Source: Protopterus annectens | Lineage: Eukaryota; Chordata; Ceratodontiformes; Protopteridae | Assembly (NCBI RefSeq): GCF_019279795.1 | Contig: NC_056750.1 | Coordinates: forward strand, 698,369,894-698,433,893 | DNA: 64,000 nucleotides | Direction of reading: 5' to 3' | In this document: in pieces, positions 45,433 to 56,844 of the stretch | How the letters are laid out: each line of letters opens with the position of its first letter | Position numbering within the stretch: the stretch's first letter is position 1 | Program-made: the position numbers and the translations under genes | Notes under the pieces: model-generated | Databases searched by the model: none | Seen by the model: only the letters and a program-made list of their open reading frames with translations | Told to the model about the DNA's origin: nothing

Positions 45433-47242
45433 GGTTTACAGGTACTTACCAGGCTATTATCCAAATTAGGTTTAAATGGAGTAAGGGAAGTACTTCACTT
45501 TATGTGGTGTAGAGGACGGGTCCATAGAAAAGGTGTTCTCTGTGATACATACCCATCGTTACAACATGTTCTATTTATGCTGCAAAATACATTAAGATCC
45601 CTTGAGCTAGTATTCATGCTACCACTGGCCTTGCAAATGTGTAATAGGTCTGACAGGATAGGGTCCGCTGAGGGTCTATACATGAGGCAGAGGTCATCTC
45701 TTTATAGCCTGTATGATATCAAGAAGAGGGATGAGTATGCATAGGCCTTAGATTTTTTTTTTTTTTTTATTGGGAAAGCTTTGTGGTCATTCCATTTGTG
45801 ACAAGTGTTTGGGCAGGTACTTAGGGAATGGGGCATTATATTCAATGATCAGTCTGGTGAGAGCCAATTACAGTTGAATGATTACATCCTTGGACATGGA
45901 TGCCATACCTACAGATATAAACTGTGTAATGAAGAAGGGACTTCCGTACAATATGGATATGTAGTGATCAAAGAACAGTTCACTGTCAACAAAGGTTCCC
46001 AGATGCCTGACTACTGGATCAATATTTTGGGGTGTGTTGTCAATGTGATCGTTACAAGGGAAGTTATACTTGGTTAAAAATGGTATTTACTTTTAGGCCG
46101 TGGTTCTGACTCCAGCTATTTATGTGGGAAAGTCCTCTTGGAAGATTTTGGTATCTAATGAGGAGTTTTTGATGGCATCAAGTTGCTTTGTCAGCCATAA
46201 ACTATTCACATTTGCTTTCACATCTAAAAAGTAAATGTTAAACAGAATGGCCTAAGGATTTGGACTTTGGGGTACACCATTACAGACTGATCATTGGAGG
46301 AGGTAGAGCCATCCACTATAATTTTAGGGTTTCAATTTGTGAGACAGTTTTTATCTGGCAAGTAACACAAGGCTTTTCGTTTAGCTTGGAGAATTTATCT
46401 ATAATAGCTGAGTGTTGGATGGTGATGAATGCCTTTGCATGGTCTAGATATGCTGTGTATACTGATCTGACCACAACCATTGCTTCAGTGATGCTCTCAG
46501 TGAAGTCAACAGGGTTATATAGGCAGAATTTGCCCTTGATGAATCCAAATTTGCTCATTATTTTTTAATTTCATAATGATCCTTTCCATATGCTTACACA
46601 TGAGACAGGTCAGGCTTATGGGTCTATAATTACCTGAGTCTGTTGATACATCACTTTTCTGCAAGGGGATGACAGTTGCTGTCCCCTATTCATCTGTCAT
46701 GAAGCCTGTTTGGAGGCTGATACCGAAAAATCTCAGCAGGTAGTATGACAACTTATGTTTCAGAGTAATCAGTAGACATCCTGGTATTCTATCTGACCCC
46801 ACAGAGGTAGTGTTCTTGGCCTTGAATAGCACCTTGAGGACTTGCTCTTTGTAGATTTGAGAGTGGGGGCTAGCTGCAGGTATCCGGTCTGGGAATAGAG
46901 AAAGGGAGAGAGGGTGAAGTTTGAACTAATTTTGTCTGCTGGTAGATTGCCAATGTCCTCGGGGTCTGGGTATGTGATATCATTTACTATTAGCTCTGCA
47001 CAGTGCTGGGCATTGTTTCTGAGATTTCTGATCAAGTTAAAGAAGGCTATGTCATTATCATTTACTGGTTTAGCTATTTTATCTCTTATCTAGCTTTGGT
47101 TGATTTGATAACATGGTCCAAAGTCCCTTTTTAAGTTTAGCAGGACTTTTACTGGCATCTTGAGAGTTAAATTTAGTTTTGCAGACAATGAATTTCTTAT
47201 TCATTTATTACAGAACCTATTTGTATTAGGGTTCCATCATGG
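45433..47242 (-). pseudogene. Older LINE copy, RT and 3' part (right piece at 51,288-52,450)
   Basis: Minus-strand remnants in several frames follow the same protein as the younger copies. At 46,769-47,035 is RNLRNNAQHCAELIVN with PADKISSNFT (equivalent to the I-L-A-D-R-F-S-A-N-F segment). RT pieces cover 46,300-46,560, including FGFIKGKFCLYNPVDF. The C-terminus at 45,495-45,683 reads SSRDLNVFCSINRTCCND. The 3' end at about 45,433 resembles the family terminus (AGGTTTACAGGTACTTACCAGGC on the plus strand). The copy is far more diverged than the insertion beside it. Its upstream half continues beyond 51,287, so it was split by that insertion. Confidence 0.78.
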
Positions 47243-47289
47243 GTTCATAGGTAGGTACTAGGCTATTGGCCCAAGGGCCTACGTAAGCC

Positions 47290-49420
47290 TAGCCAGCAAG
47301 GTACCATAGCTTACACCACCCAAGAAAGTTATTTTCCTGTGCCACTGTCCAGCAGAGACACAGAAGTGATCCCCGGGGTGTATTTCCTATTTCCCATCCA
47401 CTCATCAAAATTTTTCTTGAAGAGTGATAATGAAGAACTTTGCTTGACATTGATGGGTAGCTTGTTCCAGAGTATAGGAAGTCTCGGGGACAGGAATCTA
47501 TCCCTCCAGCATGTCCTGTTTATTGTGGTGACAAGGTTTAGGTCCCTAGAGTGTGCAGCTTGGAGGGATTGGGATTTCTTTAGGTGTAGCATGTCCAACA
47601 GCTCTGGGTTTGACATAGCTTTATATGTTAAGCAGAGATCACCTCAGAGTAGGCGATATGCTAAGGAGTAAAGCTGGAGTTTTTTGAGGTGGTCAGTGTA
47701 GGGAATTTGTTTGAGGCCAGTAATCCTCTTTGTGAGGTACTTCTATGGCCTTTCCAGCTACTGCAGATGTCTTGTGAGGTACATTCCAAAAGGGGTGTTG
47801 TACTCTATAATGGGTCTAATGAGTGACGAGTAGAGGGGGAACAATGACCTCTTTTTTCCTGGATGAGAACCCTTTTATGATGAGGTGTGCCACGTAGAAG
47901 GACTTCCTGACTACTGTGGTGATGTGACTATCAAAGGAGAAACTACTGTCCACCTGGGTCCCAAGGTCTCTTATCACACATTCGGTGTTAAGCAGATTGC
48001 TGCCTATGTGGTAGTTCATGGGTACAGAGTTTTTACCAAAGGGGATGACACTGCACTTTTTGGCATTGAGCTTGAGGCCATGGCTCTGACACCAGGCATC
48101 TGTCTCAGTGAGGCCCTTCTGTAGGATGTCCACATCATTTGGGGACTTGACTATGGCTCCTAGTTTGCAGTCATCTGCAAACTTCGTCAGCCAGAGGACG
48201 TCTGTGTTAGCCTGTACTTCAGAGATGTAGCTACCAAACAGGAGAGGTCCCAGGACAGAACCCTGTGGCACTCTACTTGTCACTGCCTTGAGGTCAGATT
48301 TGGAGTCTGCAACTTTTACAGTGTGGGTTCCAGTTGGCAACCTATCTTGTGACATAGGGATTTATACCTAGTTTAGTGAGTTTAGCTATAATTCTTGAAT
48401 GGGGGATGGTGTTGAAAGCCTTGGCAAGGTCAAGAATAGGCTGTGTGAACCACCTTACTCTCATCCACGGCTTTGGTGACTGCCTCAAAGAAGTCGATCA
48501 GGTTCAGGAGGCATGATCTGCCTTTCACAAACCCGAACTGGGTGGGATCCAGAGTTTGGAGGTTACCAATGTCTTTGTTTATGAGTTCCATGATGATACG
48601 TTCCATGGCCTTGCAGACCAGGCTTGTCACACTAATAGGTCGATAGTTCTCGGGATCAGTGGTGGCTCCCCCTTTGTGGAGTGGGATAACTGTTGCTGTG
48701 CGCCATTCAGTGGGCACAAAGCCTGATGTGAGGCTATTATTGAACATGGTGCTTAAGTGGGGAGCCAGTTCATTCTGAAGTTCATGTAAAACGCAGCCTG
48801 GGATGTTGTCTGGTCCCATGGATGCTGTTTTTTTGGCTTTAGGGAGTGCAGCTTTTACCTGCGTAGTTGTGATTACAGGGACTCTGCATTCTTCCTGTAT
48901 AGATATGGACCCTTTAGGGGGTGAGAGGGGGGTAAAGTTAGCACTGAACCGATCTGCCAGGATGTTGGCAATATTAGTTGGTTCTGTAATTTTCATGCCT
49001 TTGTGCTGTAACTCAGAGCAGATCTGTGTGTTGCCATCTAGATTCTTGATATATCTATAGAATGCTTTGTGGTTGTCCTTGGATTTAATGGTGATTTTGT
49101 TTTCATAGCTAGCTTTGGAGGATCTTATAAGGGATCTCAGCTTCTTACTGAAGCTGACCAGGGAGCTCCTCCACTCATGGGATTTTACTCTCTTTTGCAA
49201 CAGTTTCTTCCTTCTGTTGTACAGTTTGTTAATGGTAGGGGACCACCAGATTGGCTTCCTTTTTTTTGGAGGATAGCGTCTTGGTTCTGTTTGGGATACC
49301 ACGATCCATGCCCTCGTATAAGTGCTTATAGAGTGCATTTGTGTAGGATTCAGCAGTTGTAACTGTATTGTCCATCTGCATGGGTGTCATGAAGTTCACC
49401 ATTTCTGTCTTAAGAAGCAT
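47290..49420 (-). pseudogene. LINE ORF2 reverse transcriptase (younger minus copy)
   Basis: The frame 49,338-48,430 starts in the linker after the endonuclease and gives ILADRFSANFTPL, MGPDNIPGCVLHEL, TEWRTATVIPLHKGG, YRPISVTSLVCKAMERII and FGFVKGRSCLLNLIDFF, the fingers and palm start. After a break near 48,430 the frame 48,355-47,816 holds RVPQGSVLGPLLFGSY and the catalytic LTKFADDCKLGA box with both aspartates, then LNAKKCSVIPFG. After another break the frame 47,616-47,329 gives the C-terminus (NRTCWRDRFLSPRLPILWNK). The jockey-superfamily order is complete. Frameshifts near 48,430 and 47,800 inactivate it. Confidence 0.88.
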
Positions 49421-50117
49421 GGAGTTGGTTTTGGAGAAATTTGTACTGTGGTTTCCTTAATGGGGGGTGGGGACGGGATGTGGATATCAAGGGTGATAAG
49501 CTTATGGTCAGATTGGACCAATGAAGAGTTGACTTCAGGTGTGGAACATCGGTCACTCATGTTGGTAATGACTAGGTCTAGGATATTGTTGCCCTGGTGG
49601 GGGTGTGGATATATTGATCTAGGGCATTGGAGTTTATGAATTCCAGAAAGCATTGAGCTAAGGAGTTGATACACAAGTAGTTTTCCCAGTTAATGGTGGG
49701 GTAGTTGAAGTCACCCATTATTAGAGTGTTTGGTTGAACCCTAATATTTTCCAGTACATCAAGAAAAGAGGAGTGGGAATCCTGGGGCAAGGTGGGGGAT
49801 CTGTAGCAAGCTGCAATTTGGATTGCAGTTTTGCCCAGAGTTAGTTGCACTTGGATAACCTCGGATGCATTATGCTGAGCAACTAGCTTGGAAGTTTGGA
49901 TATCCTTAATGAATATGGACACACCTCTGCCTTTGGTGTTTCGGTCCAGGTTACATGGCCGAAAAGTGTGGTATGAGTTATAGCCTGGTAGTGCAGGGGT
50001 GCTGTCTGGAGCCTTGAACCAGGTCTCAGTCACTGCACACATATCAATGTTCTCCATTTTAAGGAGTGCCTCGAGTGAGTGCATTTTGAGATTTAGACTT
50101 ATAGCATTGAGTAGCAT
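49396..50117 (-). pseudogene. LINE ORF2 apurinic-like endonuclease (younger minus copy)
   Basis: The frame 50,117-49,578 begins LLNAISLNLKMHSLEALL and contains the expected APE-type motifs. These are VTETWF (catalytic Glu), ACYRSPTLP, IMGDFNYPTINWE (Asp/Asn) and TPTR. A frame change near 49,580-49,610 moves the rest to 49,674-49,396, which carries SDHKLITLDI (the final catalytic SDH). The endonuclease nicks the target DNA to prime reverse transcription. All catalytic residues are readable, but the frames are split once. Confidence 0.88.
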
Positions 50118-50147
50118 TGCCTTCAGATTTTTGTTTTCCTGTTCATG

Positions 50148-51080
50148 TTATGGTGGTGAATTTGTTATTTGAACCCTGCCTAAAAAAGGCACTATAGGGG
50201 CAGCAAGAGCCTTAGCCAGTGTGCAGAATCCCAGGGGTGACAGGTGCAGGCCATCTGTGGCAAAGCATCGTGGTCTGTCGACCATGTCATCCCAAGCAGA
50301 TAGATACTGGATCTCCTTAGAATGACACCAGAAGCTTAACCAATTGTTGAAGTCAGTCATTTTGTCCTTGTACTGCGGTATCATTCTGGGTAATGGCAGA
50401 ATGCTACTCAGGGCTAGGGTCATACCTGCCTGGGCTACAAGATCGGAGAGCTCTTCCATGTCTCTTTTTATGTAGTCCAGGGAGGTACATCTCAGGTCAT
50501 TCACACCAACACGGACAATGACAGAGTCATATTTGTACTTGGTGTGGAGTGACCTGAGTGCGTGGGTTATGTGGCAGATCCTGGCACCCGACAGGCAGCT
50601 GACAGTAACCTTCTCCTTGTCTAACCTGGTGAGTGCGACATCAGTGTGTCTGACTATAGAGTCACCTATGACTAGTGTGTTGAGTATGTTGTTTTGCCTT
50701 ATTGGCTGTGGTTGAATGGCACACTGAGTCTGTGGGCTATGTGTCATTTGGGTTGTGTTGGGGGATGGAGGTTGCTTGCGTTTCTACTTTGGAGGTCTCT
50801 GTTGCTTAGACAGATTATTATTGAGAGCCTCTGCGAATGTTTATGTGTTACTGTGTGTGGATTTTGGTGGTGTAGATTTAGTGAGACTATGTGATGAGTG
50901 TGGTGTGGTTCAAATGTTTACCTTCTCCTCATGACTGTCAAGTTCAGTCTTGGTTAGAGAGAGTTTTACTTCCAGTTTGGCTAGATAAGTGCATCTCTCA
51001 CAGGTTGTAGTGTTGGGTGGTAGGAGGAGAGGGTTGTCATTGCACATGAGGCAATTTCTACATTGCCTCAAGATGCCCAG
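50148..51080 (-). pseudogene. LINE ORF1 with Cys motif and SGNH/GDSL esterase domain (younger minus copy)
   Basis: The frame 50,747-50,148 (199 codons) is an SGNH hydrolase-like domain. It has LVIGDSIVRHTD (nucleophile Ser in G-D-S), SCLSGARICHI, VIVRVGVNDLR (G-x-N-D) and TDGLHLSPLGF (D-x-x-H). All four catalytic blocks are intact. Upstream, 51,080-50,990, in another frame lies a Cys cluster (CRNCLMC, then CERC about 15 residues on), a zinc-finger-like motif, followed by a heptad-like KLEVKLSLTKTELDSHEEK stretch that may form a coiled coil. Esterase ORF1 proteins are known in CR1 and L2 LINEs, where they are thought to aid RNA or membrane interaction. The link between the two parts has at least one frame change. 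Confidence 0.85.
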
Positions 51081-51287
51081 ATTCATCAGTAGACAGGAGA
51101 GAACACTGGGAGGTGACCCTTGGACATGCCTGAATACAAAACTATTTTCCTCTAGATATGTGAGGAAAGTGAGTACAACAGCTGTTTTTCTCTAAGCAAG
51201 TGATAAAAGTAAGTACAAAAACTGTTTTCCTCTAGGTAATGAAGAAGATAGAGTGCTATAGTAATTAGTAGCTTATTTAGTGCTTAC

Positions 51288-52450
51288 AGGGGGGTTATTT
51301 TGAAATTTGGCATTGTATTTACTTCTGGGGGGGACATATGATTCTATGTAGCTATTTACATGTGCACATAATTTGGTAACAAAGGCTGTTGCATAAGCAG
51401 TGTGATCATAAAGATTGAAGGAGCTTTTGAATTTAACCAAGTCATCACACAGTTTTAGTAGATTGACCTTGGTGTAAGCTCTGAATATTGTGGTATTAAA
51501 ATATGCTTCTGGCTTTAATCTTACAGTGAATGGTGAGGGATCAGTAGTTAGGTTTGACCAGGGAGGAGTTTACAAGTGGTGGGGAGTAAGGCAACCCCAT
51601 ACTGTTAAGTACCATGTCCAGAACGTTATTGCCTCTGGTTGGGGTGCTTACTAATGAAATCCAGAGGTTTCTGGGCATTCATGTTTGAGGCTTTATAAGT
51701 CTCCCAGTTAATCAAGGGGTAGCTGAAGCCTCCTAGTAGAATGATGTTTGGTTTAATTCATAGTAACTCCATACTGGTTAGGCTATGAGGTATGGGCTGA
51801 TTGGGGCATAGATGGAAGTTCCTATAGTAATCTATTAAAAGATAAGGAGAGGCTGCAAATTTTCAGTTGTTTGTGGTGGAGTTACAGGTCTTCATTGTAT
51901 CTAATGAGACTAGAGGTGAATTTTTTTAAGAATATGGAGACACCACCGCCTTTAGTGCCTTCATCTAATGGGGTGGGCCTGAGCATGTGGTAAGCACTGA
52001 AACCCTGCACTGATGGAATGCTCTCATTAGTCTTAATCCAGGTCTCCTTGATGATGCATACATCATTTTTTTCCAGGGTAAGGAGAACTTGTATGGAGTG
52101 GAGGTTTTTGTTAAGTCTTCTAGCTTTGAGCAGCAATACTTTTATATTATCTAGATTCTGCTTTATGTTTGAAGCTTTAGAAGACTAACATTTCCTAAAA
52201 ATGGCACTATGGAGGGCAAGGAACAGCCAATATAGGTAACCCTTGGGGGATATGTGCAGTCCATCCCTGGCAAAGCAGCTTGGATTGTTGACCATCTCCT
52301 CCCATGCTGACATATTTTGTAACCGCTTATAAGCTAAGCACAAAATGATGGGTAAACATGATATCTTTAAGATTAGTAGGCAGGGATTCTGAGAGTTTGA
52401 GGACTAGGATGGAGAAGGCATGGTTAGTGCAGTGAAGTCTTGTTAATGCT
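51288..52450 (-). pseudogene. Older LINE copy, ORF1 end and endonuclease (continues at 45,433-47,242)
   Basis: Minus-strand pieces match the same LINE family at lower similarity. 52,136-51,882 gives LLKARRLNKNLHSIQVLL, IKETWIKTNESIPSVQGF and GTKGGGVSIFLKKF (endonuclease N-terminus). About 51,700 gives LGGFSYPLINWE. About 51,620 gives STPTRGNNVLDMVL. The linker reaches CAHVNSYIESYVPPRSKY at about 51,330. Between 52,200 and 52,450 decayed SGNH pieces (around CFARDGLHISP) are visible. Homology stops at 51,287, where the younger copy begins, and resumes on the other side at 47,242. This is one element cut by an insertion. Confidence 0.78.
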
Positions 52451-53384
52451 ACTAACCATAAGGCATACCACTCAACCTTTTAACACAAGAAATCTGGACA
52501 AAACCTAAAATACCGGTGATACAAAGGCCCAAAAATATGGACAGATTGTAATTTTTTCTTATAAGCTTAGAAAATTGCTAGTCACAGGATTTGCATTAGC
52601 ATGCATTTCCTAAAGGATATGAGATCTGAAACTCACATATATGTCATTGTTTTGTGAGTTCAATCCTCAGTGATTTGCCAGAAAGCTATAGCTTCCATGA
52701 TGAGCAGACCAAAAATATGTGGATACAATCTGGATATTCTATGAAAATCTGGACAGTTGAGGAAAGCATGCTCTAAGGTCATATGCAATGGTATACTAGA
52801 CTCTTTAAAGCCTCAGTGTTATTAGGAATTAAACATCTTAATATCAGTATTCTGATAAATGTTCTCTATTTAAATATACAAAGATGTATCTATATCCACA
52901 GTCTTCTTCATAAAACATGAGATTCTTTAACACACCAAGTTTCTAGGTACCTTCTGATGCCATGGAAATGCTCTAGGTACCATTGCCCAAAAGCTAGGCT
53001 TGTACTTGTTGAAGCTACAGTTATTCTGCAACTGGAATCGTGTTATGAAGTAATATGATGTTATCAAACTCCATGAGAAAAACGTATTCTGATCTTGAAA
53101 GCTTTGGCCTTAATATCTCTCTCTCTCTCTCTCTCTCTCATATACTGCTCTTCCTAGTCTTCCAATCAGAACACTGTTTCTTAATACCTAAGGCACTAGG
53201 GGTTGTCTCTCCCACTTATTTCAGAAAGCCTGCTATACATTACCTTTTAAAACATGTTTTAAGAATATTAAAATGAATGTATTAAAATAACGTATTGCAT
53301 AAAAACGTTTATCTTTAGCAGTGTCACCTATGCTAATTGGCACATCCTCTATAGGCTCTATAACACATCGGCTCATAGGTTAGT
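52451..53384. other. Unrecognised sequence, possibly with a SINE
   Basis: A segment at about 52,450-52,790 has a box B-like GAGTTCAATCCTC at 52,658 and weakly complementary ends, so it may be a SINE, but box A is not convincing. A (CT)n run lies at about 53,119-53,140. Nothing else recognised. Confidence 0.35.
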
Positions 53385-53765
53385 ACTTAATGTATAGATG
53401 GGTCCTGATAATATCCCTGGGTACATTTTAAATAGCATGAAGTGAGCTTTAAATCCCCCCACCAACACTATTCAACTTCAGCCTCCATACAGGTTTTTTA
53501 CCAGTCAGAAAACAATTACAGTTGGTTCCCCTGTATAAGAAAGGACCTGCCACAGACTCATGCAATTATAGACCTATAAGTCTGACCAGCCTCATATACA
53601 AAGCCATGGAAAGACCTTTCGAGGAACTGATCAATAAAGACAGCAGGGAACACTGGATCTGTTTCATTTTGGATTCATTAAGGGCAGGTCATGTTTACTC
53701 AACTTGGTGGACTTCTTTGAAAAGGTCACCAAAGCAATGGATGAAGGTAAAAGAGTACATTTTAG
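53385..53765 (+). pseudogene. Older plus-strand LINE copy, RT fragment (continues at 58,991)
   Basis: Begins at GPDNIPG (about 53,396) and, in two frames, gives LYKKGPATDSCNYRPISLT, then SLIYKAMERPFEELINKD, then FGFIKGRSCLLNLVDFFEKV and a few residues of the A-M-D-E-G-K-R-V-H segment. It stops at about 53,765. The next expected residues (the L-A-K-A-F-D-T-x-P-H region) occur at 59,000, immediately after the younger copy. One older element was therefore split by the younger plus-strand copy. 5'-truncated. Confidence 0.8.
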
Positions 53766-53773
53766 ATGTAGAG

Positions 53774-54610
53774 TAGATTTTATTGCCTATTAGAATTCCT
53801 GCATAGACAGCAATTGCAGTCGGGGGTAGCCTCATTCATTGATATCCTGTTACTGCCTATTTAAGTGGTACATTTTGGAATATTTTCTGCTTAAAACCTG
53901 AGCTTTGGCTGGCTAAGATCTAGCTGTATTCATCTGGATGTATAAGAGAATTTAAGTACCTTTTTGTCTGCACTTTTTTCAAATACAGCATTTTAATTGA
54001 TTTATTTGTGATGCATTGAATATTAACTGAACTGGAAGTTTTGGCTCTGTTTTTTCAGTTAGTGTTTGCTAGATTTTATTGCCTGTTAGAATTCTTGCAG
54101 AGACAGTAATTGCCATTGGGGTAGTCTCATTCATTGATATTCTGCCTATTTAAGTGGTACATTTTGGAATATTTTCTGCTTAAATCCTGAGCTTTGACCA
54201 GCTAAGATCTAGCTGCATTCAACTGGACGTATAGGAGAATTTAAGTACCTTTTATCTGCACTTTTTTCAAATAATACAGCATTTTAATTTATTTATTTAT
54301 TAATTTTTTATTTTATTTTATATTTGTTAACTAGGATAATGCAAATGGAACAGGTCCATTTTCAGCGGAGGCCCGGGGAGAAAAGCTCCACAGTTAAATA
54401 TTACAAGTGTACAAGAAAAAAAAATATTTTACAAGGTTACATATTACAAGTGTATAAGGAAAAAAAATTACAAGTGTATAAGAAAAAAAATATTTTACAA
54501 GGTCAGACATAGTATTTCAATTCAATTCAACACTTTCCAAAACAAATTGATTTATTTGTGTTGCACTAAATATTAACTGAACTGGAAGTTTTGACTGTTT
54601 TTTTTCAATT
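53774..54610 (+). repeat. Tandem 5'-leader monomers of the LINE, second one interrupted
   Basis: Unit 1 starts at 53,774 (TAGATTTTATTGCCTATTAG) and unit 2 at 54,070, a 296-bp period with about 90% similarity by eye. Unit 2 breaks at about 54,290 and resumes at about 54,545 (ATTGATTTATTTGTGTTGC...GAACTGGAAGTTTTGACT). The 255-bp break contains a GC-rich GGAGGCCCGGGGAGAAAAGC block and short tandem repeats of ATTACAAGTGTATAAG. Tandem promoter monomers are known in L1 leaders; whether these act as promoters is inference. Confidence 0.75.
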
Positions 54611-55089
54611 AGTTCCCCAGCCACCCTCCCTGGTTTTGTTTTGGTGTTAATCTTGGTGGCTTTGAAATTGCCCGCCCCTCTTGTAAATTTGTGTTTGGAT
54701 ACTCCTTCTGGGCCCATCTCATTTGCTCACTCAACTGAGTGCAATGAGATCATATTCTGATTTCAGGCACTCCTACTGTGTACAAAGAGAGCACCTGGGA
54801 AAGAAAAAAAAATGTTAAGCTTGTTTCCTGCCTTTCCTGTAAGTGGTCTAGACTGTTTGTAGGCGTCTGAGCCCCCAAGATTTTCTGTGTTGGAGGGAAG
54901 CCTTCTAGCTTAATGTTGTTTCTTAGCATTGGTCAGTTTTCTAGTTTCAGCACTCAAATCTGTTTCTTTGAACTCAGCACTTGTTCAGAACTCATTGTAA
55001 GCACTAAATAAGCTGCAAATTACTACAGCACTCAACTTTCTTCACTTGTCTAGAGGAAAGCAGTTTTTAGTACTTAATAAATAAGCACC

Positions 55090-56082
55090 TATCCAGGCAT
55101 GTCTAAGGGTCAGCTCCCGGTGATTTCTCCTGTATACCTGATGAATCTGGGCATCTTGGGGCACTGCAGCAATTGCCTCGTACACAGACAACCCTCTCCT
55201 CCTACCACCCAACACTACAACCTGTGAGACATGCACTTATATAGCCAAACTGGAAGCAAAGCTCTGTTCACCCAAGACTAGACTAGACAGTCAAGAGGAG
55301 AAGGTAAACACTTGCACCACACCACACTAATCACATAGTCCCTCAAAACCTACACCACCAAAACACACACATAAAAACACAAAACACACACCTTATTTGG
55401 GGAGGCTCTCAATAAAAACCTGCCCAAGCATCAGGGACATCCAAAACAAAAACGCAAGCAAACTCCACCCCCCAACACAATCCAAATAACACATAGCCCA
55501 CAAGCTCAGCGTGCCACTCAACCACAGCCCATAAGGCAAAACGTGCCCAACACTCTAGTCATAGGTGACTCTATAGTCAGACACACTGATGTTCCACTCA
55601 CCAGGCTAAACAATGAGAAAGTTACTGTCACCTGCCTGTCAGGTGCCAGGATCCGCCACATAATGTACGCACTCAGGTCACTCCACAACAAGTACAAATA
55701 TGACACTGTCATTGTCCATGTTGGTGCAAATGACCTGAGACGTACCTCCCTGGACTACATGAAAAGAGACATGGAGGAGCTCTCCGATCTTGTAGCCCAG
55801 GCAGGTATGACCCTAGCCCTGAGTAGCATCCTGCCATCACTCAGAATGATACCACAGTACAAGGACAAAATGATTGACTTCAACAATTGGCTAAGCTTCT
55901 GGTGTCATTCTAAGGGGATCCAGTATTTGTCTGCCTGGGACAACATGATCAACAGACCACGATGCTTTGCCAGAGATGGTCTGCACCTGTCGCCCTTGGG
56001 ATTTCAGATACTGGCTAAGGCTCTTGCCGCCCCTATAGTGCCTTTCTTAGGTAAGATTCAAATGACAAATTCACCACCGTAA
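55090..56082 (+). pseudogene. LINE ORF1 with Cys motif and SGNH/GDSL esterase domain (younger plus copy)
   Basis: The SGNH part is one clean frame, 55,543-56,082 (179 codons): LVIGDSIVRHTDVPLTRL, TCLSGARIRHI, VIVHVGANDLRR and RDGLHLSPLGF, with Ser, Asn, Asp and His all in place. The protein is closely similar to the one at 50,148-50,747. Upstream (about 55,150-55,260) Cys pairs lie in two frames (GHCSNC, then CETCTYIAKLEAKL), so a frameshift sits near 55,180. The linker 55,260-55,540 is Pro/Thr/Asn-rich. The role is probably RNA binding plus an esterase-like activity, as in related LINEs. Confidence 0.85.
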
Positions 56083-56108
56083 CAGGTACAAGCAAGCAAA
56101 ATCTGAGG

Positions 56109-56844
56109 GTGATGCTACTCAATGCTAGAAGTCTAAACCTCAAAATGCACTCACTCGAGGCACTCCTTAAAATGGAGAACATTGACATCTGTGCAGTGAC
56201 AGAGACCTGGTTTAAAGCTCCAGAGAGCACCCCTGCATTACCAGGCTATAATTCATACCACACCTTTCGGCCACCTAACCCGGAAAGAAGCACTAAAGGT
56301 GGAGGTGTGTCCATATTCATTAAGGATATCCACACCTCCAGGCTAGTTGCACAGCATAATGCATCCGAGATTATCCAAGTGCAACTAATTCTGGGCAAGA
56401 CCGCAATCCAAATTGTAGCTTGCTACAGACCCACCCACCATGCCCCAGGATTCCCACTCCTCATTTCTTGATACACTGGAAAGTATTAGGGTACAACCCA
56501 ACACCCTAATAATGGGCGATTTCAACTACCCTACCATTAACTGGGAAAACTACTCATGTACCAACTCTTTTGCTGAACGTTTTCTGGAATTCATAAATTC
56601 CAACACCTTGGATCAACTTATTCATACCCCCACCAGGGGCAGCAATATCCTAGACCTGGTCATTACCAACATGGGCAACCTGTGTTCCACACCAGAGGTC
56701 AATTCCTCGTTGGTCAGATCCGACCACAAGCTAATCACCCTAGACATCCACATCCCGCCCCCATCCCCAATTAGGGAAACCACCGTAAAAACTTCTCCAA
56801 AGCCAACTTCACACTTCTTAAGACAGAAGTGGCAAACTTCATGA
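56109..56844 (+). pseudogene. LINE ORF2 endonuclease (younger plus copy)
   Basis: The first frame (56,109-56,471) gives LLNARSLNLKMHSLEALL, AVTETWFKAPESTPALPGY and GGGVSIFIKDIHTS, ending just after VACYRP. A one-base shift near 56,440 moves the rest to 56,440-56,844: LIMGDFNYPTINWENY, then GSNILDLVITNMGNL and RSDHKLITLDIHIP. The catalytic E, D/N and SDH are present. The start is 27 bp after the ORF1 stop, in a different frame, which suits reinitiation in a bicistronic RNA. Confidence 0.86.

Larger units (their letters stand above)
47243..51287 (-). mobile_element. Younger CR1/L2-like LINE with SGNH ORF1, about 4.0 kb
   Basis: The two-ORF organisation on the minus strand runs from about 51,287 (5') to 47,243 (3'). 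ORF1 carries an N-terminal Cys motif and SGNH esterase domain; ORF2 carries endonuclease and reverse transcriptase. The 3' end is the family terminus CCTACCTATGAAC. The 5' limit is set by the end of similarity to the plus-strand copy at 54,998, so the repeated 5' leader seen there is missing. The copy sits inside an older relative. Stops and frameshifts are few but present. Confidence 0.88.

Noticed and set aside
52450-52790. tRNA-derived SINE with inverted ends
   Set aside because: Box B is plausible, but box A and the ends are too weak for a firm call; kept only as a remark.
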